This document shows positions 33,222 through 41,791 of a stretch of 64,000 bases of DNA, piece by piece. This DNA comes from CAXRDE01 sp964229355 (GTDB taxonomy: Bacteria; Cyanobacteriota; Sericytochromatia; UBA7694): the NCBI GenBank assembly GCA_964229355.1, contig CAXRDE010000012.1:1-64000 (forward strand), written 5' to 3'. Every line of letters begins with the position of its first letter. The stretch's first letter is position 1. The notes under the pieces are model-generated. The model did not search any database. It saw only the letters and a program-made list of their open reading frames with translations, and was not told the origin of the DNA. The position numbers were made by a program, and so were the translations under genes.

Positions 33222-33971
33222 CTAGGCGTTTAAAGCCTCTTCTAAAATTTCCAAAAGTTCGTCCGTATCAAAGTCTGCGTCATGGGGCAAGGTAAAGTTC
33301 ACTTTGCGGATCTGTTCCCCCCCAAAACCAAAACTGCGGGAAGGGATTTCCAATTCCAGCTGAAACTCACTTTCCTCATCCCAGGCCAGTACCAGCACTT
33401 CCAATTCTTTAATTTGTCGGGCCATTTCGCCCCGCGCCTGGTAGTCAAAATTCTGAATATAAGGCACCCCTGAAGGGTTTTCCATGTCAATGCACTCACC
33501 GCTATCGGTTTCATGTACAAAACCCAGCGCTTCAATGGCGCGCAAGACTTTCTCGGTGGCAGGTTCAGGAGCCACAGCCACCGCGTCGCGATCTTTGGGA
33601 TCAATCGAACCTTTGACATCAAGGCCCGTGCGTAAATAGGTCACCGGACGCCCCACGGTAATGGGAGTCACCAGCGGTACCTCTAAGGCAAAGGGAAAGG
33701 TTTTGAGTTCACGGGGAAAAAGTTCAAAAGATTCCGCAATGTCCATGCGGTGCAAGATCACCGACGCCGTACGCACTTCGCCCTCTTCGTCTTCATAGGT
33801 GTACGAAGTGCTCAGCTCTAAATATACCTTTTCGACCCATTGCTCCACCTGGCCCCCTTCAATTTGGATTTCACCCTGAAGGGCTTCGCCCCTGACCACT
33901 GGCAGGTCTTTCAAAATCGTGTCGACCTTAGCGCCCCCCACACCCACTTTGGACAACATTTTTTTAAACAT
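33222..33971 (-). CDS. Spo0M-like arrestin-fold protein
   Basis: 249 residues. The family opening MFKKMLSKVGVGGAKVDTIL, RGEALQGEIQIEGG and the central LDVKGSIDPKDRD match sporulation-control Spo0M proteins, which adopt an arrestin-like fold; the C-terminal ~70 residues carry LEVLVLAWDEESEFQLELEIPSR. In Bacillus Spo0M affects sporulation and cell division; in non-spore formers the role is unknown. No spore genes are in the window. Monocistronic as far as seen, 60 bp before the GH15 gene on the same strand. Confidence 0.9.
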   Translation of the reverse strand: MFKKMLSKVGVGGAKVDTILKDLPVVRGEALQGEIQIEGGQVEQWVEKVYLELSTSYTYEDEEGEVRTASVILHRMDIAESFELFPRELKTFPFALEVPLVTPITVGRPVTYLRTGLDVKGSIDPKDRDAVAVAPEPATEKVLRAIEALGFVHETDSGECIDMENPSGVPYIQNFDYQARGEMARQIKELEVLVLAWDEESEFQLELEIPSRSFGFGGEQIRKVNFTLPHDADFDTDELLEILEEALNA

Positions 33972-34052
33972 AAGACAGACCCCTTTACTACAATTGATAT
34001 AAAACCGTTAACGGTTCTGCCACAGCATAGCAATTTTTTGACCAATAAAAAA

Positions 34053-34072
34053 GCCTGCAAAGAATTGCAGGC
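34053..34072 (-). terminator. Intrinsic terminator downstream of tgt
   Basis: Perfect 8-bp stem GCCTGCAA/TTGCAGGC with a 4-nt loop; on the minus strand it is followed by TTTTTTATT. It lies ~135 bp past the tgt stop and ~80 bp before the Spo0M-like gene. The 236-bp gap 33972-34207 holds this hairpin, the one at 34166-34208 and no coding sequence I can support. Confidence 0.75.
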
Positions 34073-34165
34073 TGGTGAAAACAGGGGCAGGCATTTCTGC
34101 CTGTGGTGTCACATAGGATGATGTAACATAATTTCATTATACAAAAGGCTTTATAAAGAAACCTT

Positions 34166-34208
34166 AAAGAAAGCTGAATTCTAGCTTATGATTTTTTCAG
34201 CTTTCTTT
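34166..34208 (-). other. 13-bp inverted repeat at the tgt stop codon
   Basis: AAAGAAAGCTGAA (34166-34178) and TTCAGCTTTCTTT (34196-34208) are perfect 13-bp arms with a 17-nt loop; the right arm touches the tgt stop. AT-rich stem; may act as a first termination or mRNA-stabilising hairpin before the stronger terminator at 34053-34072. Confidence 0.6.
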
Positions 34209-35320
34209 TAGACAGATACAATTTCGACCCGCTTCTCTTGTAAAAAGTCACCATAACGGCCTTCCAGAATAGCCCGGCGGGCATCACGCATCAAATGCAC
34301 CAGAAAATGGATATTGTGAATACTCAACAGGGTACCCCCAAAATACTCTCCGGCCTTAAACAAATGGCGGATATAGGCCCGGGTGTAGTTTGTACAGGTG
34401 TGACATTGACAGTCCTCATACAGGGGACCAAAGTCACGGGTATTGGCGCTATTGCGAATAATCACATCCTGGTGCAGACCCATGGCTTTACCGTGACGGC
34501 CCACCCGCGTGGGAATAACACAGTCAAACATATCCACACCGGTGGCCACCGCTTTTAAGAGGTCAATCGGTGTACCCACGCCCATTAAATAGCGCGGCTT
34601 GTGATGAGGCAAGTGGGGTACGGTCCAACCCAGAACTTCATGCATCTGGTCCATGCTTTCTCCCACGGAAAGTCCACCAATGGCAATCCCCGGAAAGTCC
34701 ATATCAATAATGTGTTGGGCACTTTGCTCTCGCAGGTCCTGAAACATACCTCCCTGGACAATGCCAAACAAGGCCTGATCAGGACGGGCATGGGCTGCTT
34801 TACAGCGTTCGGCCCAGCGGCGGGTCCGCTCAATCGAGGCCACCGTGCGATCGTAGTCGGCATCGGCGGGCAAACACTCGTCAAAGGCCATAATAATATC
34901 TGCCCCCAGATCGTTTTCGATCTGCATGGCTTTTTCGGGGGTAATAAAATGGTAAGAACCATCGCGCGGCGATTGAAAACGCACGCCTTCGTCGCTGACT
35001 TTGAGAAAAGAGCTCAGGCTAAACACCTGAAAGCCCCCGCTATCGGTCAACATGGGACGGGGCCAGTTCATGAACTGATGGAGCCCACCCGCTTCTTTGA
35101 CCAGCTCGGTGCCCGGCCGCAAATAAAGGTGATAGGCATTGGCCAGAATAATTTGGGTTTCCATATCCAGTAGAAAGGGGCGATGAGGCACAGACTTTAA
35201 GGTAGCCTGGGTTCCCACTGGCATAAAAACAGGCGTTTCCACCACGCCGTGGGGCGTATGAAAACTCCCTGCGCGCGCACCGGTCTGCGGGCACACGGCA
35301 TCAAGGGTGTAATGAAACAT
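34208..35320 (-). CDS. tgt: Queuine tRNA-ribosyltransferase
   Basis: Exchanges guanine 34 of GUN-anticodon tRNAs for preQ1. 370 residues. Catalytic Asp93 in LTDSGGFQVFSLS; second conserved region MAFDECLPADADY; GIVQGGMFQDLR, IGGLSVGES; nucleophile Asp in MFDCVIPTRVGRHGKAM; zinc site CQCHTC with a downstream His (LLSIHNIHFLVHLM). ATG 35320. Divergent from the kinase gene, with at most 55 bp between starts, and ends in an AT-rich hairpin plus terminator. Confidence 0.97.
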   Translation of the reverse strand: MFHYTLDAVCPQTGARAGSFHTPHGVVETPVFMPVGTQATLKSVPHRPFLLDMETQIILANAYHLYLRPGTELVKEAGGLHQFMNWPRPMLTDSGGFQVFSLSSFLKVSDEGVRFQSPRDGSYHFITPEKAMQIENDLGADIIMAFDECLPADADYDRTVASIERTRRWAERCKAAHARPDQALFGIVQGGMFQDLREQSAQHIIDMDFPGIAIGGLSVGESMDQMHEVLGWTVPHLPHHKPRYLMGVGTPIDLLKAVATGVDMFDCVIPTRVGRHGKAMGLHQDVIIRNSANTRDFGPLYEDCQCHTCTNYTRAYIRHLFKAGEYFGGTLLSIHNIHFLVHLMRDARRAILEGRYGDFLQEKRVEIVSV

Positions 35321-35375
35321 AGCGATTTCCTAATTGTGTAAGATGAACTCTCAAGTATACGCTAAAATAGAGGGT

Positions 35376-37439
35376 ATGAACGACTTTTCCACGGATCCCT
35401 TTGGGTCAGATAGTCCCTTAGATCCTGAGAGCACCCTCTTTATTGCCACCGAAGCAGAAGCCACTTGCCCACCCCGTGGACCCACTGACGCTCCGGCTGA
35501 TCCCTCCCTGTATGATCCGATCCTGCCGGTGGGCTCGGGCGCCATGGGCGAGGTCTTTCTGGCCCGTGACCGCTATCTGCTGCGGCGAGTAGCTTATAAA
35601 ACCCTGCATACCCAAACCCAGCAGGATGCCGAAGCCCTGGTACGCTTTGTCAGAGAGGTCCAGATTACCGCACAACTGGAACATCCCAACGTCATTCCGG
35701 TTTATCATCTCGAAAAAACCGCCAGGGGTTGGGCCTATGCCATGAAATTGGTCTTTGGCAAAACCCTTAAGACCCTCATTCAAGAGGGGTGTGAACAACG
35801 CACCTTACTGGAATATTTTCTCAATGTCTGCGACGCCATGGCTTATGCCCATGAACACGGGGTCATTCACCGTGATCTCAAACCCGCCAACATTATGGTG
35901 GGTCCTCACCGCGAAGTCTACGTCATGGACTGGGGCATTGCCCGCCGCATGGCGGAGACAACGGGTCTCGAGACGCCCATTCAATTTCAAGACATTCCAG
36001 ACTTGATGGAGCATGCAGAAGGCGATTTTGAAACCACCCAGGTGGGAAAGATTTTGGGAACCCCGCGTTATCTTTCGCCCGAACAGGCCACAGGCCATAA
36101 CCACAAATTAGATGGTCGCAGCGATCTCTTTACCCTGGGCTTGATTTTACAAGAAATCTTAACCCTTCAGCCCGCCTACAAAGCCCCCCATATGCAGGCC
36201 CTATTGCGTAAAGTCCTCAAAGCCCAACGGGAGCCCTTACCCATGCACCTGCCCCGAGAACTGCGCGCCATTGTACGCAAAGCCACCCACCGCAAGCGCG
36301 ATGATCGCTATGGCAATGTAAGAGCCCTGCAAGCAGACGTCAGCCGTTATTTACGGGGGGAAGCGGTAAGCGCTGAACCCGATAAGCTCCATCAACAGCT
36401 TTTGCGCTGGATGAAAAAACACGCGCTACTTACCGCCAGTCTGGTGGTCTTGCTTTGTACAATCTTGGGGTTACTTGCAGCAGGCAGCCTGTACCGCCAA
36501 AGCCAACAGACCCAGCGCTTAAAAACCCAGCAGACCCGACTGATAGCCCTGCAGAACCGTGTGGCACGGCAGGCGCACCTGATTAACAATCACTTTTTGC
36601 ATATCGAAAATCAGCTCAAGAGGTTTAATGCCAACTTAGAAAGCCAATTGTTTTCAACACTTCCTGCCCGCCCGGTCTTTTTTGAACACGACTATTTAAA
36701 CCACCCACCCCCCGATTTTGCATATGCCCCACGCTATGCTAAACTCATCAGCAAAGCCCACGGGGTTTTATTGCCACAATCCTCCAAAATCGACCCCACA
36801 CACCTTAAGGCATTAAGCCACTTGCCTTCAGCCCTTCAACACGCTTTTGCCACCGAAGCACTGACCTGGGCCCACGTCCTCTTGCCAGACCTTTACTTCT
36901 CGTATCCAGGCAAAAGGGCTTACCCGCTCGATTACCGCCCCCAGGATACGGCCTGGGCCAAAGCCAGCGCCCGCAACTCGCACCGCCCCAGTTGGAGCCG
37001 CCCCTATATTGACATTCAGGGTCAGGGCATTATGCTCGCGGTCGCCATGCCGGTCAAAGACCCGCAAGGCAAAAATATAGGTACCACTGCGCTATCGCTT
37101 TCACTGCCTTATCTCATTAGCCATGTGCTCACCCTGGATGATTTGCCCGTGGAACAGAGCTATCTGGTCAACGAGAAGGGCGAAACGCAGATCAACACCC
37201 GAGACGGCAAACGCATGTCGGGTATGCATTTTGGCATGAACGTGCAAAACACCGTGCTCGATACTCCACTTTTTGATGTACCCGAGTTGGTCAGTGCGAT
37301 CACCCAAAAACAGTCAGGATTTTATCGCTATCTAAAAAATGGGCGGGCCAAACTTTTAGCGTACTACCCCCTTAACGCGTTGGGCTGGTACTACGTGGTA
37401 GAGGTAGATGAAAGCGAGCTGTTTGCCGCCACCCGCTGA
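35376..37439 (+). CDS. Membrane Ser/Thr protein kinase with extracellular PDC/Cache-like sensor
   Basis: 687 residues from ATG 35376 (NDFSTDPFG), preferred because upstream in-frame starts (TTG 35334, ATG 35343) overlap the likely promoter; GAGGG is close. PrkC-type kinase domain (~45-320): glycine loop VGSGAMGEVFLARD, Lys in VAYKTL, HRDLKPANIMVG, DWGIARR (DWG in place of DFG, common in bacterial kinases), GTPRYLSPEQATG. TM ~365-387 (SLVVLLCTILGLLAAG). The outside part has helix then a Cache-like fold (RPYIDIQGQGIMLAVAMPVKD, GTTALSLSLPYL). Its last 16 codons overlap the convergent DUF885 gene by 49 bp. Confidence 0.9.
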   Translation: MNDFSTDPFGSDSPLDPESTLFIATEAEATCPPRGPTDAPADPSLYDPILPVGSGAMGEVFLARDRYLLRRVAYKTLHTQTQQDAEALVRFVREVQITAQLEHPNVIPVYHLEKTARGWAYAMKLVFGKTLKTLIQEGCEQRTLLEYFLNVCDAMAYAHEHGVIHRDLKPANIMVGPHREVYVMDWGIARRMAETTGLETPIQFQDIPDLMEHAEGDFETTQVGKILGTPRYLSPEQATGHNHKLDGRSDLFTLGLILQEILTLQPAYKAPHMQALLRKVLKAQREPLPMHLPRELRAIVRKATHRKRDDRYGNVRALQADVSRYLRGEAVSAEPDKLHQQLLRWMKKHALLTASLVVLLCTILGLLAAGSLYRQSQQTQRLKTQQTRLIALQNRVARQAHLINNHFLHIENQLKRFNANLESQLFSTLPARPVFFEHDYLNHPPPDFAYAPRYAKLISKAHGVLLPQSSKIDPTHLKALSHLPSALQHAFATEALTWAHVLLPDLYFSYPGKRAYPLDYRPQDTAWAKASARNSHRPSWSRPYIDIQGQGIMLAVAMPVKDPQGKNIGTTALSLSLPYLISHVLTLDDLPVEQSYLVNEKGETQINTRDGKRMSGMHFGMNVQNTVLDTPLFDVPELVSAITQKQSGFYRYLKNGRAKLLAYYPLNALGWYYVVEVDESELFAATR

Positions 37440-39169
37440 CCTTTTAAAAGGTAGCGGTGAATATCCTCTTCAATTTCTTCAAGAGGCAAAGATCCAGAAG
37501 ACAAAAGCACCTCGTGAAAATCAGGCAACGAAAAATGCGTCCCCCAGGCCTGCTCTGCCGCCTGACGCCAGGCGGCAATTTTGCGCTCCCCCATCTTATA
37601 AGCCAGGGCCTGACCGGGCAGCGCAATGTAGCGATCCACTTCTGACTGAATATCAGTTTCTGATTGCAGCGTATGCTCTCTTAAGTAGGCCACTGCACGC
37701 TCGCGACTCCAACCGAGGGCATGAAGACCGGTGTCCACCACCAAACGGCTGGCTCGCCACAGTTCAAAGGATAGAGCCCCCAGGGTCTGAACGTCATCAT
37801 ACAGGCCCATTTCAAAACCCAAAGACTCGGCGTAAAGCGCCCAGCCTTCCACAAAAGCGGTGGCTTCAATATGGTAACGGAAATCAGGCAAATCATTAAT
37901 TTCCAGAGCGCGAGCCAGTTGCAAGTGATGCCCAGGCACCGCTTCGTGCAGTGTTAAGGCCATCATGGCATAGCGAGGCCGCTCGTGGAGTGCGTGGGTG
38001 TTCACATAGTAAATACCGGGGCGCGAGAGATCCTGGGGCGGTGTGTAATAATAGGCCTGAGGCGCTGCAGCCGCCCGCCAGGGTTCTAAGGCCTTAAGAA
38101 CGCAGGGCGTCTTCGGCAATTTTCGGAAGAGGATGGGTAAGGCCGCTTCTGCCTGCTTCAGCATCACAGCATAAGTGTCCATAAGCTGATCTACATCTTG
38201 AAAATAATAGGCGGGATCTTGCTGCAGCCGTACTCTCAAATCAGACCAGCGCTGCGGCAATTGCAAACGGGTCAGCACCGCTGACAATTGCCCTTGCAGG
38301 CGTGCAATTTCCGCCAGGCCGACGTCGTGAATCTCCTCAGCGGAAAGCCCCGGCATAACATGCCGGGCAATCCAGTAGTCATAAAGGACTTTACCTTGAG
38401 GCAAGGCGTGTAAGCCTACCCCATAATCCTCCGCAGAGCAGTGGGGCAAATAGTGCGCCTGTACAAAATCTGCCAGTTGGGTGTAGGCGGGCTGCACTTC
38501 CTCAGTAATTAAACGGGTTGCCATTTGTTGCACCCGTTCCGCCAGCTCCGCAGAGAGGGCCGGGAGATGACGTAAAATGGGCTGGTAAAGGGGCATGTCT
38601 TGCAAGGGCGCGGCAGCCAGCTCACGCATTTGTAAGAGTGACTGTTCAACGACACAGCGGGGATGCACCAGGCCTTTTTTAATCCCCAACTGCAGATTCT
38701 GCACAGTGTCTTGCACCTGCTTTTTAAAGGCCTTTAAGCGGCTAAAATACTGTTGGTACTGGGGGTAGGTTTCGAGGGGATGCACCTCTGCCCATTGGGG
38801 AAACTTTAAATGCATGCCCTCTTGCTGGTCAATACACAGCAAATGCAAATGCAGTTCATGAAACTGAATGTCCTGCGATAAGACCCAGGCAAACAAACGA
38901 GCATTGCGTTGCATGGCAGGCGACAACACTTTAAAATCAAGGGTTTCAAGGTGACGGAGAAAGGCCCGGTATTTTTGACAACGCTTCTGGGCGGCGTCGT
39001 CTGAGAGATCGGTTAAACAATCATCATAGCGATGATCCCCATCATAGCTAGCCCATTCGGGATAGGCCTTGCGCTTAAATTCATGGTGTTGACGAAACAG
39101 GGTTTGCAATTCTGTTTCCACAAAAATTTGTTGGCGACGTGCCGCTGCACGGGATAAACTTGCACACAT
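37391..39169 (-). CDS. DUF885 family protein, putative metallopeptidase-like enzyme
   Basis: 592 residues, no export signal seen. The DUF885 metal motif LTLHEAVPGHHLQLARAL (HExxPGHH) is followed by FVEGWALYAESLGFEMG, which carries the third ligand Glu, and HALGWSRERAVAYLREHT; the C-terminal part KMGERKIAAWR..LPDFHEVLLSSGSLPLEEIEE is standard. Members are predicted zinc carboxypeptidase-like proteins with largely unproven substrates. It runs into the kinase gene on the other strand (49 bp overlap), so the ends of both proteins are encoded by the same DNA. Confidence 0.9.
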   Translation of the reverse strand: MCASLSRAAARRQQIFVETELQTLFRQHHEFKRKAYPEWASYDGDHRYDDCLTDLSDDAAQKRCQKYRAFLRHLETLDFKVLSPAMQRNARLFAWVLSQDIQFHELHLHLLCIDQQEGMHLKFPQWAEVHPLETYPQYQQYFSRLKAFKKQVQDTVQNLQLGIKKGLVHPRCVVEQSLLQMRELAAAPLQDMPLYQPILRHLPALSAELAERVQQMATRLITEEVQPAYTQLADFVQAHYLPHCSAEDYGVGLHALPQGKVLYDYWIARHVMPGLSAEEIHDVGLAEIARLQGQLSAVLTRLQLPQRWSDLRVRLQQDPAYYFQDVDQLMDTYAVMLKQAEAALPILFRKLPKTPCVLKALEPWRAAAAPQAYYYTPPQDLSRPGIYYVNTHALHERPRYAMMALTLHEAVPGHHLQLARALEINDLPDFRYHIEATAFVEGWALYAESLGFEMGLYDDVQTLGALSFELWRASRLVVDTGLHALGWSRERAVAYLREHTLQSETDIQSEVDRYIALPGQALAYKMGERKIAAWRQAAEQAWGTHFSLPDFHEVLLSSGSLPLEEIEEDIHRYLLKGQRVAANSSLSSTSTT

Positions 39170-39203
39170 AGCCCTTAGTGTATCAGGAATAATTTACATA
39201 AAA

Positions 39204-39235
39204 ACAGGGGTTGTGCGGTGTGGCACAACCCCTGT
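39204..39235 (-). terminator. Strong intrinsic terminator for the 39255-40070 gene
   Basis: Perfect 13-bp stem ACAGGGGTTGTGC / GCACAACCCCTGT with a 6-nt loop; on the minus strand it is followed by TTTTATGTAAATTATT. It sits 20 bp after the stop of the Asp/Gly-rich gene and 35 bp before the DUF885 start. The strongest terminator in the window. Confidence 0.88.
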
Positions 39236-39254
39236 CAAGAAATAACAGCAGTGT

Positions 39255-40070
39255 TTAGCGAATGGCGTCCAACATTCTGCGTTCACGGTCTTTATAGCCC
39301 CGAATCAGGGTAGCCAAAGACTGAATCACGTTAGACAACTCACTGGCTTTTTGCTGAGCGGTACTGAGGGCGGCACCTTCTAAAGCTTTGAACTCAGCAA
39401 TGCCCACAATGTTATTGGTTCCCGCAGGACCCGTGGTGATTTCAGCGCCAAGTGCAGCATCAAGGTTTACCCCGTTAACACCGGTTTGGTTATTTAGATA
39501 AATTTCACCGGTCATACGGTTTACTTTATAACGGGGCGGAATACCACCAAAGGGAACACCATTGACCACAGACTCAAAAGGGTCTCCGTCTTGACCGGGT
39601 GTATAAAGGGGTTCGTTAGGGGCATAGTCATAACCTGGCACCGTACCGTCAGCATTAAAAACACCGTAATTGGTAATCTCGCCACTCAGGGGATCCCGAC
39701 GCACTCTGATAATTAAAGGTTTGGCCGTTACGCTATTAATGGTGGCACCCGCATCGATGCCGTCCACGCCATCCACATCGTTGCCGGCCTGCAGGATGTT
39801 AGAAGGACCCGCCAGAATTGCGGTAGAAGAAGGCAATACGGGCCCGTCAACGGGATCATTGGGGTCGTAGCCGGGATTACCGTTGCCCGAAAAGGAGTTA
39901 AAAGACCCATCGGTCAGGGTTTGTGCGGTATCTCCCGCAAAAGAGGCAATGGGCACAAACAGACGTGCGATTTGAGTGGCCCGCGACTCATAAGCAGCAG
40001 CCATAATCGTAATGGACTGAATGCCTGTGGGGACAAGAGATGCGGTAACGTAGGTATTATAATTGCCCAT
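39255..40070 (-). CDS. Asp/Gly-rich hypothetical protein with helical C-terminus
   Basis: 271 residues, no signal peptide. N-terminal helix (GIQSITIMAAAYESRATQIARL), a long low-complexity middle rich in Asp, Asn, Gly and Pro (PGYDPNDPVDGPV, NDVDGVDGIDAGA) that resembles calcium-binding loops, beta segments (KPLIIRVRRDPLSGEITNYGV, YKVNRMTGEIYLNNQ), and a C-terminal helix LSTAQQKASELSNVIQSLATLI..YKDRERRMLDAIR. Helix-core-helix with conserved termini recalls self-assembling exported subunits, but I recognise no family. Own transcript with a strong terminator, suggesting high expression. Confidence 0.75.
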   Translation of the reverse strand: MGNYNTYVTASLVPTGIQSITIMAAAYESRATQIARLFVPIASFAGDTAQTLTDGSFNSFSGNGNPGYDPNDPVDGPVLPSSTAILAGPSNILQAGNDVDGVDGIDAGATINSVTAKPLIIRVRRDPLSGEITNYGVFNADGTVPGYDYAPNEPLYTPGQDGDPFESVVNGVPFGGIPPRYKVNRMTGEIYLNNQTGVNGVNLDAALGAEITTGPAGTNNIVGIAEFKALEGAALSTAQQKASELSNVIQSLATLIRGYKDRERRMLDAIR

Positions 40071-40163
40071 GGGATCTCCTCAGAAGGGTAAACATATTTT
40101 TAGATGTCTTTTTTATCTGAGGGACCCTGAACAAACCTGTCTCATTTAACATAAAAAAAATAT

Positions 40164-40193
40164 TTGTTTAACACGAAGCCAAAATGCTAAGAT
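40164..40193 (+). promoter_or_regulatory. Promoter for the Ycf46-like gene
   Basis: TTGTTT (40164-40169), 18-bp spacer, TAAGAT (40188-40193) with TGC giving an extended -10 at 40185-40193. Lies 25 bp before GTG 40218 and 43 bp before ATG 40236. Confidence 0.55.
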
Positions 40194-40217
40194 AGATTAC
40201 CTGTTTGAATTTTCAAA

Positions 40218-41786
40218 GTGAGTGTACCCGTAGCCATGTCACAAGCCAGTTCTGTCCAATCATTAATTGATGAACTCAAGATTTTAATTCGTGCCCGCTA
40301 TCCCTTGATTTCTCTCGTATCCTGGGAAGAAAAACGCATTGAAAACCTCCTTGTTGAAATTTCTACCGCCCGCAACAAAGGCATTTTTAGCTGGACCATT
40401 ACCCAGGGCTTACAAAACCTGGAGTCTGGTGCGGCCGCCAAACGCCTGCTGGATAACACCAAAGATCCCATCGCCGCCCTGGACTACATTGAAAGCTTTC
40501 AAAAAGCGGCCATCTTTGTGCTCAAAGATTTCCATCCCTTTATGAAAGATGCCCGCGTCATTCGCCGTTTGCGCGATCTCACCATCGCTTTAAAAACCTC
40601 TTATAAAACCATTGTGTTGCTCTCACCCATTCCCTGCATTCCCGAAGAGCTCGAAAAAGACATTTCGGTGCTGGATTTTCCCTTGCCGACCCTTGGCGAC
40701 TTAGATCAGCAACTGGATCGCATGATCGCCTCGGTGCAGCACAACCGCAATGTGACCATTAACCTGCAGCCTGGCGATAAAGAGCGTATTTTGCAGGCCG
40801 CCCAGGGCTTAACGCTGGTGGAAGCCGAAAACGTTTTTGCCAAGGCCATTGTGGCCAAAGGGCGCATTGATGCGGAAGATATTCCTCTGATTCTGCTGGA
40901 AAAAAAGCAAATCATTAAGAAAAGTGGTCTGCTGGAATACTATGCGCCTCAGAACAACATGGACGATGTGGGCGGCTTAGACCAGTTGAAAAGCTGGATG
41001 CGCAAACGCGGCGTGGCCTTCTCTGAAAAAGCACGGGACTATGGCCTCCCTCACCCCAAAGGCGTTCTCCTTATTGGGGTTTCGGGTTCAGGAAAAAGTC
41101 TGGTGGCCAAGGCCGTGGCCTCTTTATGGAATCATCCACTGCTGCGCTTAGATATTGGTGCAGTGTTCTCAGGACTGGTGGGCTCTTCAGAAGCCAATAT
41201 TCGCTCCGTCATTAAAACCGCAGAATCCATTGCCCCTTGCTTGCTGTGGCTCGATGAAATGGATAAAGGCCTCAGTGGCACCCAGAGCTCGAATTTCTCT
41301 GACGGTGGGACCACAGCACGGGTGCTATCGAGCTTTTTAACCTGGATGCAAGAAAAAACCGCCCCGGTCTTTTTGATCGCCACCGCCAACGATATTTCAG
41401 CCCTGCCCCCTGAACTGCTCCGCAAAGGCCGTTTTGACGAGATCTTCTTTGTGGATTTGCCCAGCCATCGTGAGCGCATGGATATTTTTAAAATTCACCT
41501 GCTCAAACGCAAGCGCAATCCTGAGCATTTTGATCTGTCTTTGCTCGCAGATCTGTCCCAGGGGTTCTCGGGCTCAGAAATTGAACAGGTGGTGATTTCA
41601 GCCCTGTACGATAGCTTCGACGCCCAACGGGAACTGCAGACCCAGGACCTGACCCACGCTCTGCGCCAGTCCGTGCCGCTTTCGCACACCATGCGCGAAT
41701 CCATTGATGCCCTGCGCCAGTGGGCCCAGACCCGCGCGCGCTCGGCCTCAAGTGAGCAGCAACAAATGCGTATTTCTGAGAATTAA
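40218..41786 (+). CDS. ycf46: AAA+ ATPase, Ycf46 type
   Basis: 522 residues from GTG 40218 (ATG 40236 is the alternative; neither has a clear RBS). The N-terminal ~230 residues are the Ycf46 domain (LKILIRARYPLISLVSWEEKRIE, FVLKDFHPFM, VVLLSPI-type strand VLLSPIPCIP). The AAA+ core has Walker A GVSGSGKS (~285), Walker B LLWLDEMDKGL (~342), sensor 1 FLIATAND and arginine finger region LRKGRFDEIFF. Ycf46 is conserved in Cyanobacteria and plastids and has been linked to CO2 uptake and photosynthesis regulation there; here, without photosynthesis genes, its role is open. Followed 5 bp later by a pentapeptide gene. Confidence 0.92.
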   Translation: MSVPVAMSQASSVQSLIDELKILIRARYPLISLVSWEEKRIENLLVEISTARNKGIFSWTITQGLQNLESGAAAKRLLDNTKDPIAALDYIESFQKAAIFVLKDFHPFMKDARVIRRLRDLTIALKTSYKTIVLLSPIPCIPEELEKDISVLDFPLPTLGDLDQQLDRMIASVQHNRNVTINLQPGDKERILQAAQGLTLVEAENVFAKAIVAKGRIDAEDIPLILLEKKQIIKKSGLLEYYAPQNNMDDVGGLDQLKSWMRKRGVAFSEKARDYGLPHPKGVLLIGVSGSGKSLVAKAVASLWNHPLLRLDIGAVFSGLVGSSEANIRSVIKTAESIAPCLLWLDEMDKGLSGTQSSNFSDGGTTARVLSSFLTWMQEKTAPVFLIATANDISALPPELLRKGRFDEIFFVDLPSHRERMDIFKIHLLKRKRNPEHFDLSLLADLSQGFSGSEIEQVVISALYDSFDAQRELQTQDLTHALRQSVPLSHTMRESIDALRQWAQTRARSASSEQQQMRISEN

Positions 41787-41791
41787 AGCCG

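Noticed and set aside
33222..33971. Evidence that the organism forms spores (Spo0M-like protein, CgeB-like glycosyltransferase)
   Set aside because: Both families are common in non-sporulating bacteria, and no sporulation gene set is present; lipid A genes argue for a diderm.
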